Positions 1 through 6,575 are shown, counted from the first letter of the stretch. The stretch is 9,650 nt of DNA from an uncultured cyanobacterium (GCA_903934745.1 CAIZOZ010000310.1:1-9650); one strand, 5' to 3'. Made by a program: numbers and translations. Notes: generated by a model not told the origin, from the letters alone.

Positions 1-2301
1 GGCGGCAGCTACGGCTACAAGCGCTTCCGCCGCGACGGCCACCAGACCCTGGTGGAAGACAGCACCCGCCTGCACTACGAGCGCGAGGAGCTGGCCCAGT
101 TCGAGCACATCGAATGCGAATGGCCCCTGTTCCTGGCCTACGAGCTGATCACCGCCTGCTGCGAGGAACGCTGGGAGGAGGCCCGGCGCTGGCGCCAGCA
201 GCTGGCGCAGCTGAGCGTTGAGGTGGACGGCACCGCCCTGCTGCCGGAGCTCTATCTGGTGCCGGCCGAGCACATCGCCGCCGAACGGCGCCAGCCCGGC
301 AGCCAGCCGCGCCTGGCCAATGACAACGTGCCCCTGCTCTGGACCCAGAGCCTCACCTGGCTGGCTGATCTGCTGCTGGCCGGCCTCATCACCCCGGCGG
401 ATCTCGATCCCTGCCAGCGGCGCCACAACGCCCCCCTCGGGGCCGAGCAGGTGCTGGTGGCCCTGGCGCCGGCCGATGGGAGCATCGCCGCGGCGCTGCA
501 GCAGGCCGGCCTGCCGATCAGTGAACGCCACGGCAGCCCGCGGGTGGCCAGCTCACGGGAACTGAGCCAGCGCATGGCCACGGTGGGAGCCAACGCCAGG
601 CTGGGGCTCAGCGGCCATCCGCGGGTGCGGATGGAAACCATGGCCACCGCTCGCCTCTACCGCCACAACGACGAGCTGATCGCCTACCTGCCGGCGGTGC
701 TCGAAGACGACACCTATTACCTGGCCGACGATCCCCAGCTGCTCGTTGATGCCGTGGCCGGCGAGCTGCGCCTGCTGCAACGCAATTGGCGGGGCCCCGG
801 CTCGCCCTTGCTGTTGATTCCGATCGCCGCCGCCCCCTTCCAGCAGGATCCCCAGGCCTTTCTTGACCTGGGTCAGCAACTGCAGAGCGGCGAACTCAAA
901 GGTGTGCCGATCCGGCTGGCCCCGCTGGCGGAACTGGTGGAGCAGGCCAACCTGGTGGAGCTGCCCAGACAAGCAATTGCCGCCTGCCAGCTCGGACCCA
1001 CAGGCGCAACCCTGCTGCCCGCCAGCACCAGCCAGCACCAGCTCACCGCCCGCGAGGAGCAGGAGCTCGAAGACACCACCGTGGCTGATCTGACCGAGCG
1101 GCTCTGGCACAGCTCCTCCCTGCCGGAGCAGGCCGAGGTGCTCGAACTACTGGGCCGCCGGCTCGGCCCCACCGCCCGGCTGCAGGGGCCGAGCGCAGCG
1201 CCGGGGGTGACCCTGATGCTGCTGCTCGAGGAGGTGTACCGCCGCGGCCTGGCCGCAGCCGATTGGAGTGTGGTGCGCCGCGCCGCCGGTGCCATCGGGC
1301 TGGTGCATCCCCAACTGGAGGATGCCCTGATCGATCTGCTGGTGCGCCAGAAGCAGGTGGTGGTGGGTCGCAACTACACCAACGACTCGCTGATCAGCGA
1401 ACCCAAAGGCAGCCGCACCATCGCCGCCATGATCCGCCGCTTCGGTGGCGAAGACGGCCGCGAATGGATGCTGCAGCAGGAGCTGCTGCTGGCGCTCGAT
1501 GGACTGGTACGCCTGGAGCCAGACCTGCTCAGCGGCAGCCTCACCCTGCAGCTCGGCCAATTGCTGCTGCTGCTCACCGGTGAACTGGCCGCCGAGGCCG
1601 ATCTCAGCCCCAGCGACGCCTTCGAAGCCCTCTGCAGCCAGCCGCCCCACACGATCCGCCGGCGCCTGCGGGCCGTACTCGCCGACGTGGAGCATGCCCG
1701 GGCCGCCCTGCAGCGCAAGGAGCAGCTGCACCTGCGCGGTCGCGTGCGTTGGGAGGCGCCCGATCCGCTCGAAGATCTGCCCAAAGGGGGCTGCTGGCTG
1801 CAGCATCGCCTGCGGCTCGGGGCCCTGCAGCGGGTGCCGCGCAACTTCCATGCCGGCATCTGGGATCTGTTGCACCATTGCCGCGGCATCGTGATCGGCG
1901 ACAAGCTGGAGCGCCGCAACCGCCTGGCCAGCGGCCCGCTCCTGAGTGAGAAGACACCGGGCGAGCGCAACTTTGCCTCCCTGGTGGAACAACTCCTGGG
2001 CAAGATCGAAGCGGCCGAATACCGCCAGCTCTGCACCGAAACCCTGCTCACCCTGATCGCCTTCGTGGCCGCCAATCCCCAGGTGCAGTTCGACGACGAC
2101 CTGGCCCTCGATGTGGTGATCGGCCACGCCGTGCGGGTGGGCTGGCAACTCGGCCATCCGCAGGTGAGTGTCGCCGACTACGACCTGCACAAAGGTGATG
2201 CCTGGAATCAGTTCTACCGAGCCTCACCGGCCCAGTGCCGCCGCTGGCAACTGCTGGCCCTGCAGCAGCTCACCGAAAGTGCGGCTGTCAGACCCACCTG
2301 A
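1..2301 (+). CDS. GH15 / phosphorylase kinase alpha-beta-like protein, C-terminal part (5' end outside window)
   Basis: The frame is open from base 1, so the start lies upstream; 766 residues are visible to the TGA at 2299. The visible N-terminus carries the end of a (alpha/alpha)6 glucoamylase-like GH15 domain: YGYKRFRRDGHQT (4-16), RLHY (23-26) and IECEWPLF (37-44). Then follows PRLANDNVPLLWTQSL (103-118), as in PhK alpha. The rest is colinear with phosphorylase kinase alpha/beta as I recall it: LGLSGHPR (201-208), NWRGPGSP (262-269), LLVRQKQVVVG (446-456), MLQQEL (490-495), GALQRVPRNF (607-616), EKTPGE (650-655) and EYRQL (673-677). The long phosphorylated, serine-rich insert of animal alpha subunits appears to be missing, as is the C-terminal prenylation CAAX box. 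Eukaryotic homologues regulate glycogen phosphorylase; bacterial members are usually labelled 'glycoside hydrolase family 15' and their role is not established. A link to glycogen or glucan metabolism is inference. The visible part has no signal peptide or membrane segment. Confidence 0.9.
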   Translation, partial: GGSYGYKRFRRDGHQTLVEDSTRLHYEREELAQFEHIECEWPLFLAYELITACCEERWEEARRWRQQLAQLSVEVDGTALLPELYLVPAEHIAAERRQPGSQPRLANDNVPLLWTQSLTWLADLLLAGLITPADLDPCQRRHNAPLGAEQVLVALAPADGSIAAALQQAGLPISERHGSPRVASSRELSQRMATVGANARLGLSGHPRVRMETMATARLYRHNDELIAYLPAVLEDDTYYLADDPQLLVDAVAGELRLLQRNWRGPGSPLLLIPIAAAPFQQDPQAFLDLGQQLQSGELKGVPIRLAPLAELVEQANLVELPRQAIAACQLGPTGATLLPASTSQHQLTAREEQELEDTTVADLTERLWHSSSLPEQAEVLELLGRRLGPTARLQGPSAAPGVTLMLLLEEVYRRGLAAADWSVVRRAAGAIGLVHPQLEDALIDLLVRQKQVVVGRNYTNDSLISEPKGSRTIAAMIRRFGGEDGREWMLQQELLLALDGLVRLEPDLLSGSLTLQLGQLLLLLTGELAAEADLSPSDAFEALCSQPPHTIRRRLRAVLADVEHARAALQRKEQLHLRGRVRWEAPDPLEDLPKGGCWLQHRLRLGALQRVPRNFHAGIWDLLHHCRGIVIGDKLERRNRLASGPLLSEKTPGERNFASLVEQLLGKIEAAEYRQLCTETLLTLIAFVAANPQVQFDDDLALDVVIGHAVRVGWQLGHPQVSVADYDLHKGDAWNQFYRASPAQCRRWQLLALQQLTESAAVRPT

Positions 2302-2351
2302 GTCAGGCAAGCCTTAGCAAGGCAAGCCTTAGTCAGGCAAGCCTGAGTCAG
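2301..2351. repeat. 15-bp tandem repeat array (3.4 copies) between convergent genes
   Basis: Three full units occupy 2301-2315 (AGTCAGGCAAGCCTT), 2316-2330 (AGCAAGGCAAGCCTT) and 2331-2345 (AGTCAGGCAAGCCTG), followed by a partial AGTCAG at 2346-2351. Units differ at only one or two positions. Each has a small internal dyad (AGGC-AA-GCCT), and neighbours can also pair (GCCTT 2311-2315 with AAGGC 2319-2323), so several short hairpins compete. The array fills the gap between the upstream gene's stop (TGA 2299-2301) and the Gfo/Idh stop (complement of TCA 2348-2350). There is no T-tract, so a classical terminator is not evident, although the hairpins could slow RNA polymerase or protect 3' ends. 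Confidence 0.9.
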
Positions 2352-3340
2352 ATCGGCACGTCGAGCGCCATGCAGAGGTTGGGTTGCTCGACGCACTGCT
2401 CAATCAGATCGGCGAGCTGCAGAGCCCTGGAAGCCTGCAGACCATCGACAGCGGGGGTTTCCACGCCACGCACACACTGCAAGAAGTGCTCCAGCTCAGC
2501 ATAAAGAGGCTCGATGGAGGTGGTGCTCACCTCCTCGATGAAGCCGTCGTTGCGATACACCAGCTCGCCATGATCGGCGCTCACCGAACCGGTGGAGCGC
2601 CGATGAATACGCAGGTTGTGCTTGAGGAAATCGGTTTCCATCAAGCTGTTGCGGCAATGGGTGTAAAGCCGCCGCACCTTGCGATGGGCCATCTTGCTGG
2701 CGGTGAGGCTCGCCACCACCCCATTGGCAAAGCCGAGGGTGGCATTGACATAATCAATCGGCCCGTCGGAGCTGCGGCCACCGGCGGCGGCCAGGCGCAC
2801 CACCGGCGAGGCGGCCAGTTCCAGCACCAGATCAATGTCGTGAATCATCAGATCGAGCACCACCGACACGTCGTTGGCCCGATCCGGGTTGGGGCTATGG
2901 CGGCGGGCTTCCAGCACCACGATCTCCTCACCGGCCACCACCTTGAGCAGCTCGCGGAAGGCCGGGTTGAAGCGCTCGATGTGGCCCACCTGCAGCAGCT
3001 TGCTGGCCCGCTCCGCCGCCTGGATCAGCTCGGCGGCCTCCTCCTGGTTAGCGGCGATCGGCTTCTCGATCAGCACATGCAGGCCGGCCTGCAGGCAGGC
3101 CATCCCAACCCGATGATGCAGCAGGGTGGGCACGGCGATGCAGACCGCCTCCACCTCGCTGAGCAGGGCGGTGTAGTCCGGGAACCAGCGGCAGTTGAAC
3201 TGCTCAACCGCCAGCCGACCGCGCGTTTCGTCGGGATCGGCCACCCCCACCAGTTCGGCATCGCGCAGCAGGCTCAGCACTCGAGCGTGGTGCCAGCCCA
3301 TGTTGCCGATGCCGATGACCCCCACACGCACAGGGTTCAT
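2348..3340 (-). CDS. Gfo/Idh/MocA family NAD(P)-dependent oxidoreductase
   Basis: 330 residues, the usual family length. The N-terminal Rossmann fold starts at residue 3 with the dinucleotide motif GIGNMG (10-15), and an acidic D35 after beta-2 suggests NAD preference. The family signature EKP lies at 92-94 (catalytic Lys93). The C-terminal alpha/beta domain has GHIERFNPAF (119-128) and DLMIHDIDL (163-171); His167 sits where the family usually has its catalytic or substrate-binding His. The substrate cannot be read from sequence. The GHxERFNPA and LMIHDIDL segments resemble sugar-nucleotide dehydrogenases such as the UDP-GlcNAc 3-dehydrogenase GnnA, which would suggest an envelope-sugar role, but this is only a resemblance from memory. 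The ATG at 3340 was chosen because the Rossmann strand begins right after it; longer in-frame starts would add a non-homologous tail overlapping the upstream CNNM gene. No clear Shine-Dalgarno precedes it. It lies 25 bp downstream of the CNNM/CorC gene on the same strand, so co-transcription is likely. Confidence 0.9.
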   Translation of the reverse strand: MNPVRVGVIGIGNMGWHHARVLSLLRDAELVGVADPDETRGRLAVEQFNCRWFPDYTALLSEVEAVCIAVPTLLHHRVGMACLQAGLHVLIEKPIAANQEEAAELIQAAERASKLLQVGHIERFNPAFRELLKVVAGEEIVVLEARRHSPNPDRANDVSVVLDLMIHDIDLVLELAASPVVRLAAAGGRSSDGPIDYVNATLGFANGVVASLTASKMAHRKVRRLYTHCRNSLMETDFLKHNLRIHRRSTGSVSADHGELVYRNDGFIEEVSTTSIEPLYAELEHFLQCVRGVETPAVDGLQASRALQLADLIEQCVEQPNLCMALDVPI

Positions 3341-3365
3341 GGCTGAGGGGACACAGATGCTTGGA

Positions 3366-4676
3366 TTATCGACGATCGGCCTCCCCGTTCGAGGCCGGAT
3401 CCCCTCCTTCGGGACCGTTCGCCACGATTCGCACCCGCTCGATGCGGGGTCCATCCATGCTGAGCACCCCGTAGCGGTAGCCCTTCCAGCGCAGGCCCTC
3501 CCCTGGCGCCGGGATGTGCTGGAGGCGTTCGAGCAGGAAGCCGGCCAGGGTGTGATGGCCCTCGGCCTCCGGCAGCCGCAGGCCCAGCTGGCGATTGAGT
3601 TCAACGATCTCGAGATCACCGGCGGCCGACCAGCCGCCCTCCAGCAGGGGGTGCAGATCCGCCGCCGCCTCGAGCGGATCGTCGTCCTCACCGACGATCT
3701 CGCCGGTGAGATCGGCCACGGTGACCAGACCCTCGGTGCCGCCGTGCTCATCCACCACCACCAGCAGCGGCTGGCCGCTGCGGATCAGGGGCAGCAGCTC
3801 GGCCAGCGAAGCGCTCTCCTGCACCTGGGCCACCGGCGATACAAACGGCGCCAGCGGTGTGTCCGGATGGAGCAGACCGCGGGCGATCGGCTCGGCCAGG
3901 CGGCGCAGATCGAGCATGCCGCGCACGTCGTCGAGGGAGCTGCCGATCACGGGGAAGCGGGCGTGCTGGCTGGCATGCACCGCATCCATCAGTTCGCCGA
4001 AGCTCACATCCAGCGGCAGGGTGACCATGCCGGAGCGAGGCACCATCACCTCGCGCACCAGGGTGTCGCGCAGCGAGAAAACCCCTTCGAGGATGCTGCG
4101 TTCATCGGGCATCAGGCCAGTGACGCCGCCGCTCTCAATCAGGGTTTCGAGTTCGCCGGCCGACAGCACCGGCACCAGTTCATCCCAGTTGCGCGGCAGG
4201 CCCAGCAGCCGCAACAGCACCCCCGTGAGCCGCTCGATCAGCAGCAGCAGGGGGGCAAGGGTGGCGGTGAGTGATTCCAGCAGGGGCGCCAGCTGCAGCG
4301 CCGAGGCCTCCGGCCGATGCAGCACCCAGGCCTTGGGCAGCAGGCCACCGATCAAGGTGGCAAGCAGCACCAGCACCAGGAACACCAGGGCATCGAGCCA
4401 GCCCTGGGGGAGGAGCGCCGTCCAGGGAGAGGCCAGATGCTCCGCCAGACCGCGACCGGTCCAGCCAATCGCCAGCAGGGCCAGCACCGCCCCGAGCTGG
4501 GTGGCCACCAGCACCCGGCGCAGCCGCTGTTGCAGCCGCGCCACCGAACGGGCCCCCAGTTCCTCAGCGTCGAGCAGCTGCTGCACACGACTGGGCCGCA
4601 GCCGGATCACGGCGAACTCGGCGGCGGCGAAGAAGGCCATCAGGGCCAACAGGATGGCCAGGGCCAGGAAGCGCAT
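3366..4676 (-). CDS. CNNM/CorC (HlyC) family protein: DUF21 membrane domain, CBS pair, CorC_HlyC domain
   Basis: 436 residues, typical for the family. Domain order: DUF21/CNNM membrane domain with hydrophobic helices at about 3-24, 55-72, 94-113 and 127-147; tandem CBS domains at about 207-330, opening with VREVMVPRSGM (207-217) and containing VVVDEHGGTEG and VTVADLTGEIVG; and a C-terminal CorC_HlyC (transporter-associated) domain at about 345-420. Family members are inner-membrane proteins linked to Mg2+ (or Co2+) efflux, with nucleotide binding by the CBS pair. Here the membrane domain is unusual: the SxxxS of helix 1 reads MAFFA (13-17), the conserved Asn positions of helix 2 read GAVLAL (62-67), and GExxPK reads GGLLPK (110-115). 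Ion transport by the canonical site is therefore doubtful. The ATG at 4676 leads directly into helix 1. A weak -10-like TAAACT (complement of 4703-4708) lies upstream. The gene heads a probable two-gene unit with the Gfo/Idh gene. Confidence 0.9.
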   Translation of the reverse strand: MRFLALAILLALMAFFAAAEFAVIRLRPSRVQQLLDAEELGARSVARLQQRLRRVLVATQLGAVLALLAIGWTGRGLAEHLASPWTALLPQGWLDALVFLVLVLLATLIGGLLPKAWVLHRPEASALQLAPLLESLTATLAPLLLLIERLTGVLLRLLGLPRNWDELVPVLSAGELETLIESGGVTGLMPDERSILEGVFSLRDTLVREVMVPRSGMVTLPLDVSFGELMDAVHASQHARFPVIGSSLDDVRGMLDLRRLAEPIARGLLHPDTPLAPFVSPVAQVQESASLAELLPLIRSGQPLLVVVDEHGGTEGLVTVADLTGEIVGEDDDPLEAAADLHPLLEGGWSAAGDLEIVELNRQLGLRLPEAEGHHTLAGFLLERLQHIPAPGEGLRWKGYRYGVLSMDGPRIERVRIVANGPEGGDPASNGEADRR

Positions 4677-5027
4677 GCAGGGCGGTTGTGCGGCCTGAGA
4701 TCAGTTTAGGTTCGCCCACCAGGGCCGTGGCTGCAGCCGCCTGCGGACGGGGAAGGCTGGAGCAGCGCGCCGCAGGCGGCAATGCTCTGCCCAACGGCTG
4801 ACTCCTGCCATCGCCTGGCAGCAGCGACGAGCCTCGGACAACCATCAGCTCTGGCCGCACGTCCTGGAAAGAGCCTTCCCGGCCCAGCAAACAGCCGCTG
4901 GATTGCAGGCTGGATTAACAGCCATTAGCCCCATGCGGCTCGCTGGCGTCACGGGGAATCCTGATGGCATTCCGCCTGACTTGAGCAAGCAGCGATCCGG
5001 GGTGATCTCCTGCTGATGAGAAGGGAA
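4677..5027. other. 351-bp non-coding stretch between CNNM gene and tRNA
   Basis: No convincing gene is visible on either strand. Short open frames here, such as one of 48 codons starting at 4782, lack a ribosome binding site and any recognisable protein features. The stretch holds the inverted repeat at 4736-4780, a smaller hairpin (CTGCCA 4805-4810 with TGGCAG 4816-4821, 5-nt loop) and a weak dyad (GGAAT 4955-4959 with ATTCC 4969-4973). It must contain the promoter and leader of the CNNM gene and the 3' trailer of the tRNA. Base composition is less GC-skewed around 4900-5030 than in the flanking genes, as expected of non-coding DNA. Confidence 0.6.
4736..4780. repeat. Perfect 11-bp inverted repeat, 23-nt spacer
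   Basis: The left arm GCCGCCTGCGG (4736-4746) is the exact reverse complement of the right arm CCGCAGGCGGC (4770-4780). The arms lie 60-104 bases upstream of the CNNM start codon and about 250 bases downstream of the tRNA in the direction of transcription. The left arm is overlapped by the palindrome GGCTGCAGCC (4729-4738). No T-run follows on either strand. It could be a hairpin in the CNNM leader, a factor-dependent terminator for transcription coming from the tRNA side, or an operator; the sequence alone does not decide. Confidence 0.65.
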
Positions 5028-5100
5028 TGGGGGTCCCGAGGATCGAACTCGGCTAAGGCGAATTATGAGTTCGCTGCATTCACCAGATTGCTAGACCCCC
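5028..5100 (-). tRNA. tRNA with anticodon CAT (elongator Met most likely; Ile2 possible)
   Basis: Read on the minus strand, it folds as a complete 73-nt cloverleaf. The acceptor stem is GGGGGTC/GACCCCC and the discriminator base is A. The D arm has a GCA/TGC stem around ATCTGGTGAA. The anticodon arm is GCGAA-CTCATAA-TTCGC, giving anticodon CAT. The variable loop is CTTAG, and the T arm is CCGAG-TTCGATC-CTCGG. It is not an initiator tRNA: position 1 pairs with 72 as G-C, and the anticodon stem lacks the three consecutive G-C pairs next to the loop. CAT in a non-initiator can be read as Met or, if the wobble C is modified to lysidine by TilS, as Ile; I favour Met. The 3' CCA is not encoded (ATT follows), so it must be added after transcription. 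It starts 22 bp downstream of the hypothetical gene, on the same strand. Confidence 0.93.
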
Positions 5101-5122
5101 GCGCTGGCTGGCGAGACTGCCG

Positions 5123-5806
5123 CTACCACAGGCCCCGCACCGAACCAGGGACGGTAGCGGAGCGATCAGCACCGCTGTCCTGACTGAGTTCAGCACTCTG
5201 GGGCAGCACGGCTCCACCCAGACTGGAGTTATAGACACCGATCAGATCGGCCGTGCGCAGGGGCATCGGATTGGACTGATCCTCCAGCAACACCCTGGCC
5301 GTGTTCTCGATCGCCGATCCATCCCAGACGAGGGTCTGATCGCCAAAACCGAAACCCATCACTTTGGTGCCATCCCCACCGCCCATGGCAATGCCAAACA
5401 GATCGGTCAGCTGGTGGGTCATGTCCACACCACGGGCGAAGGGGGAGGTCCAGCCGAAGGCCCGGCGCTCAAGCAGCTGCGGTGGGGTCTGAACGATGCC
5501 GCAGCGGGTCACCTCCACTGGCGACTGGGAAACGCTGCTGGCCCCGGAGGCCTCGCGGCTGCCGACGATCGGGGCCTCCAGGCTGGTGGTGCAGAGCACC
5601 GGACCCGCCGCCGCGGGCAGCGCCGCCAGCAGCGCCGAACCGACCGCCGTGACCCAGCAAACCAGGGCCGGGAAGGTTGTGTGGGCGCCCTCCCCGGCAG
5701 TGCCGGCACCAGCCTGTTCCACCGTTCTGATCAACGGGTTAGCCCTACTCCAGCGGCGGAGCGTTCGGCGTGGGTTGGCAGCGCCAGGGTGGGTGATCCA
5801 TGCCAT
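5123..5806 (-). CDS. Hypothetical exported or membrane-anchored protein, probably picocyanobacterial
   Basis: 227 residues; I do not recognise a named domain. The N-terminus is basic (Arg-rich, residues 13-27) and is followed by a small-residue and Gly stretch. A hydrophobic segment at about 45-66 ends in LPAAAG, which reads as a signal peptide with cleavage near residues 67-69, or else as a membrane anchor. The basic region is unusually far from the hydrophobic core for a Sec signal, and its Arg pairs do not form a proper Tat motif. The mature part has two cysteines (72 and 102) that could form a disulfide, then a Gly- and Asp-rich region (about 138-165) and a polar C-terminus. The ATG at 5806 is supported by a GGAG five bases upstream; a later GTG at Val49 would give a conventional short signal peptide and cannot be excluded. 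It is divergent from pyrE across 84 bp and is followed by the tRNA gene. Confidence 0.65.
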   Translation of the reverse strand: MAWITHPGAANPRRTLRRWSRANPLIRTVEQAGAGTAGEGAHTTFPALVCWVTAVGSALLAALPAAAGPVLCTTSLEAPIVGSREASGASSVSQSPVEVTRCGIVQTPPQLLERRAFGWTSPFARGVDMTHQLTDLFGIAMGGGDGTKVMGFGFGDQTLVWDGSAIENTARVLLEDQSNPMPLRTADLIGVYNSSLGGAVLPQSAELSQDSGADRSATVPGSVRGLW

Positions 5807-5811
5807 GGGTG

Positions 5812-5815
5812 CTCC
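5812..5815 (-). promoter_or_regulatory. Shine-Dalgarno-like GGAG for the hypothetical gene
   Basis: The complement of CTCC at 5812-5815 gives GGAG, five bases before the ATG at 5806. Other genes in this window show no comparable motif, so this site is the main reason for preferring the upstream start of the hypothetical protein despite its long n-region. Confidence 0.45.
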
Positions 5816-5890
5816 GGCCGCTCAGGGCCACCTCTCGATAGGGACAAACTAGCGAGCGTCTAGATCGCCAACCAGCCAATCCCTCCGCCG

Positions 5891-6571
5891 ATGGCCATCC
5901 CGCCCACCAACTCCGCCCGCCCCGCTGCCAGTGGCTTCATCCTGGCTGCAGACCTTGACTCCGCCAGCGCCAGGACCAACCTGCTGGGCCTACTGGCCGA
6001 ACGGGCCTATCGCCACGGCAGCTTCACCCTCGCCTCCGGCCGCAGCAGCCATCACTACGTGAACTGCAAACCGGTGAGCCTCAGTGGCCCGGGCCTGGCC
6101 CTGCTCGGCCGGCTGCTGCTGGCGCAGGTGGAGGATGGGGCGATCGCCGTGGCGGGCCTCACCCTCGGCGCCGACCCGCTGGTGAGTGCGGTGGCGATGC
6201 AGGCCGCCCTTGAAGGCCGCAGCCTCGATGCCCTGATCGTGCGCAAGGAGGCCAAGGGTCACGGCACCGGTGCCTGGCTGGAAGGGCCGCTGCCGGCGCC
6301 GGGCAGCCGCATCACCGTGCTGGAAGACGTGGTGACCACCGGTGGCTCGGCCCTCAAGGCGGTGCGTCAGTTGCAGGAGGCGGGCTACGTGGTGGAGCGG
6401 GTGGTGGCGATCGTCGATCGCCAGGAGGGCGGCGCCGAGGCGATGGTCGCCGCCGGGTTGGATCTGCGCAGCCTGTTCCTGCTGGAGGAGGTGGCCGCCC
6501 TCGCCAAAGCCGGCGCAGCCGGCAGCGAGCAGGGGCGTGACCAGGCCCCCGACCACGGCGCGGCAGGCTGA
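5891..6571 (+). CDS. pyrE: Orotate phosphoribosyltransferase
   Basis: Converts orotate and PRPP to orotidine 5'-monophosphate plus pyrophosphate, the fifth step of de novo pyrimidine synthesis, in the cytoplasm. The protein has 226 residues, slightly longer than the usual 180-215 because of a non-conserved N-terminus of about 28 residues and a low-complexity C-terminal tail (about 206-226). The substrate segment FTLASGRSSHHYVNCK is at 45-60. The mobile catalytic loop VRKEAKGHGTG (117-127) carries the usual Lys and His residues. The PRPP-binding motif ITVLEDVVTTGGSA spans 141-154 with the acidic pair Glu145-Asp146. All key residues look intact. The ATG at 5891 has no strong Shine-Dalgarno; the first conserved segment starts near residue 30, so a later start is possible. 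It shares an 84-bp divergent region with the hypothetical gene and is followed after 4 bp by ygfZ, which implies co-transcription. A HIP1 site lies inside it. Confidence 0.95.
   Translation: MAIPPTNSARPAASGFILAADLDSASARTNLLGLLAERAYRHGSFTLASGRSSHHYVNCKPVSLSGPGLALLGRLLLAQVEDGAIAVAGLTLGADPLVSAVAMQAALEGRSLDALIVRKEAKGHGTGAWLEGPLPAPGSRITVLEDVVTTGGSALKAVRQLQEAGYVVERVVAIVDRQEGGAEAMVAAGLDLRSLFLLEEVAALAKAGAAGSEQGRDQAPDHGAAG
6140..6147. repeat. HIP1 palindrome GCGATCGC (inside pyrE)
   Basis: An exact 8-bp copy of the highly iterated palindrome that is over-represented in many cyanobacterial genomes. Two copies in this window agree with a cyanobacterial source, but in such GC-rich DNA one could easily occur by chance. 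Confidence 0.6.
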
Positions 6572-6575
6572 CCCC

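Noticed and set aside
1147..2190. Minus-strand open frame (347 codons) opposite the PhK-like gene
   Set aside because: Gln/His/Gly-rich shadow of a well-conserved plus-strand protein.
2301..2351. CRISPR-like or mobile-element interpretation of the repeat array
   Set aside because: Units are directly adjacent with no spacers, no cas genes or transposase lie nearby, and the total length is only about 51 bp.
2235..2504. Pentapeptide-like repeats (ASLSQ, ASLSK) read from the 15-bp array
   Set aside because: The frame overlaps two real genes in other frames and lacks the A(D/N)LxX core pattern over enough repeats; the 15-bp period explains it.
2384..3346. Long plus-strand open frame (320 codons) antisense to the Gfo/Idh gene
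   Set aside because: It mirrors the Gfo/Idh codons and is rich in His/Gln/Gly without domain features; long antisense frames are expected in GC-rich coding DNA.
3341..3751. 137-codon upstream extension of the Gfo/Idh frame
   Set aside because: It overlaps the CNNM gene out of frame and is Arg/Ser/Pro-rich with no homology; the Rossmann fold starts right after the ATG at 3340.
3195..4274. Plus-strand open frame (359 codons) antisense to the CNNM gene
   Set aside because: Composition is biased (Gln, His, Arg) with no motifs, and the opposite strand encodes a clear CNNM/CBS protein.
4782..4928. 48-codon plus-strand open frame in the 351-bp gap
   Set aside because: No ribosome binding site and no recognisable protein features, and it spans a hairpin; most likely chance.
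5135..5806. Tat export signal from the Arg pairs of the hypothetical protein
   Set aside because: The Arg pairs lie about 25 residues or more before the hydrophobic core and do not fit the S-R-R-x-F-L-K pattern.
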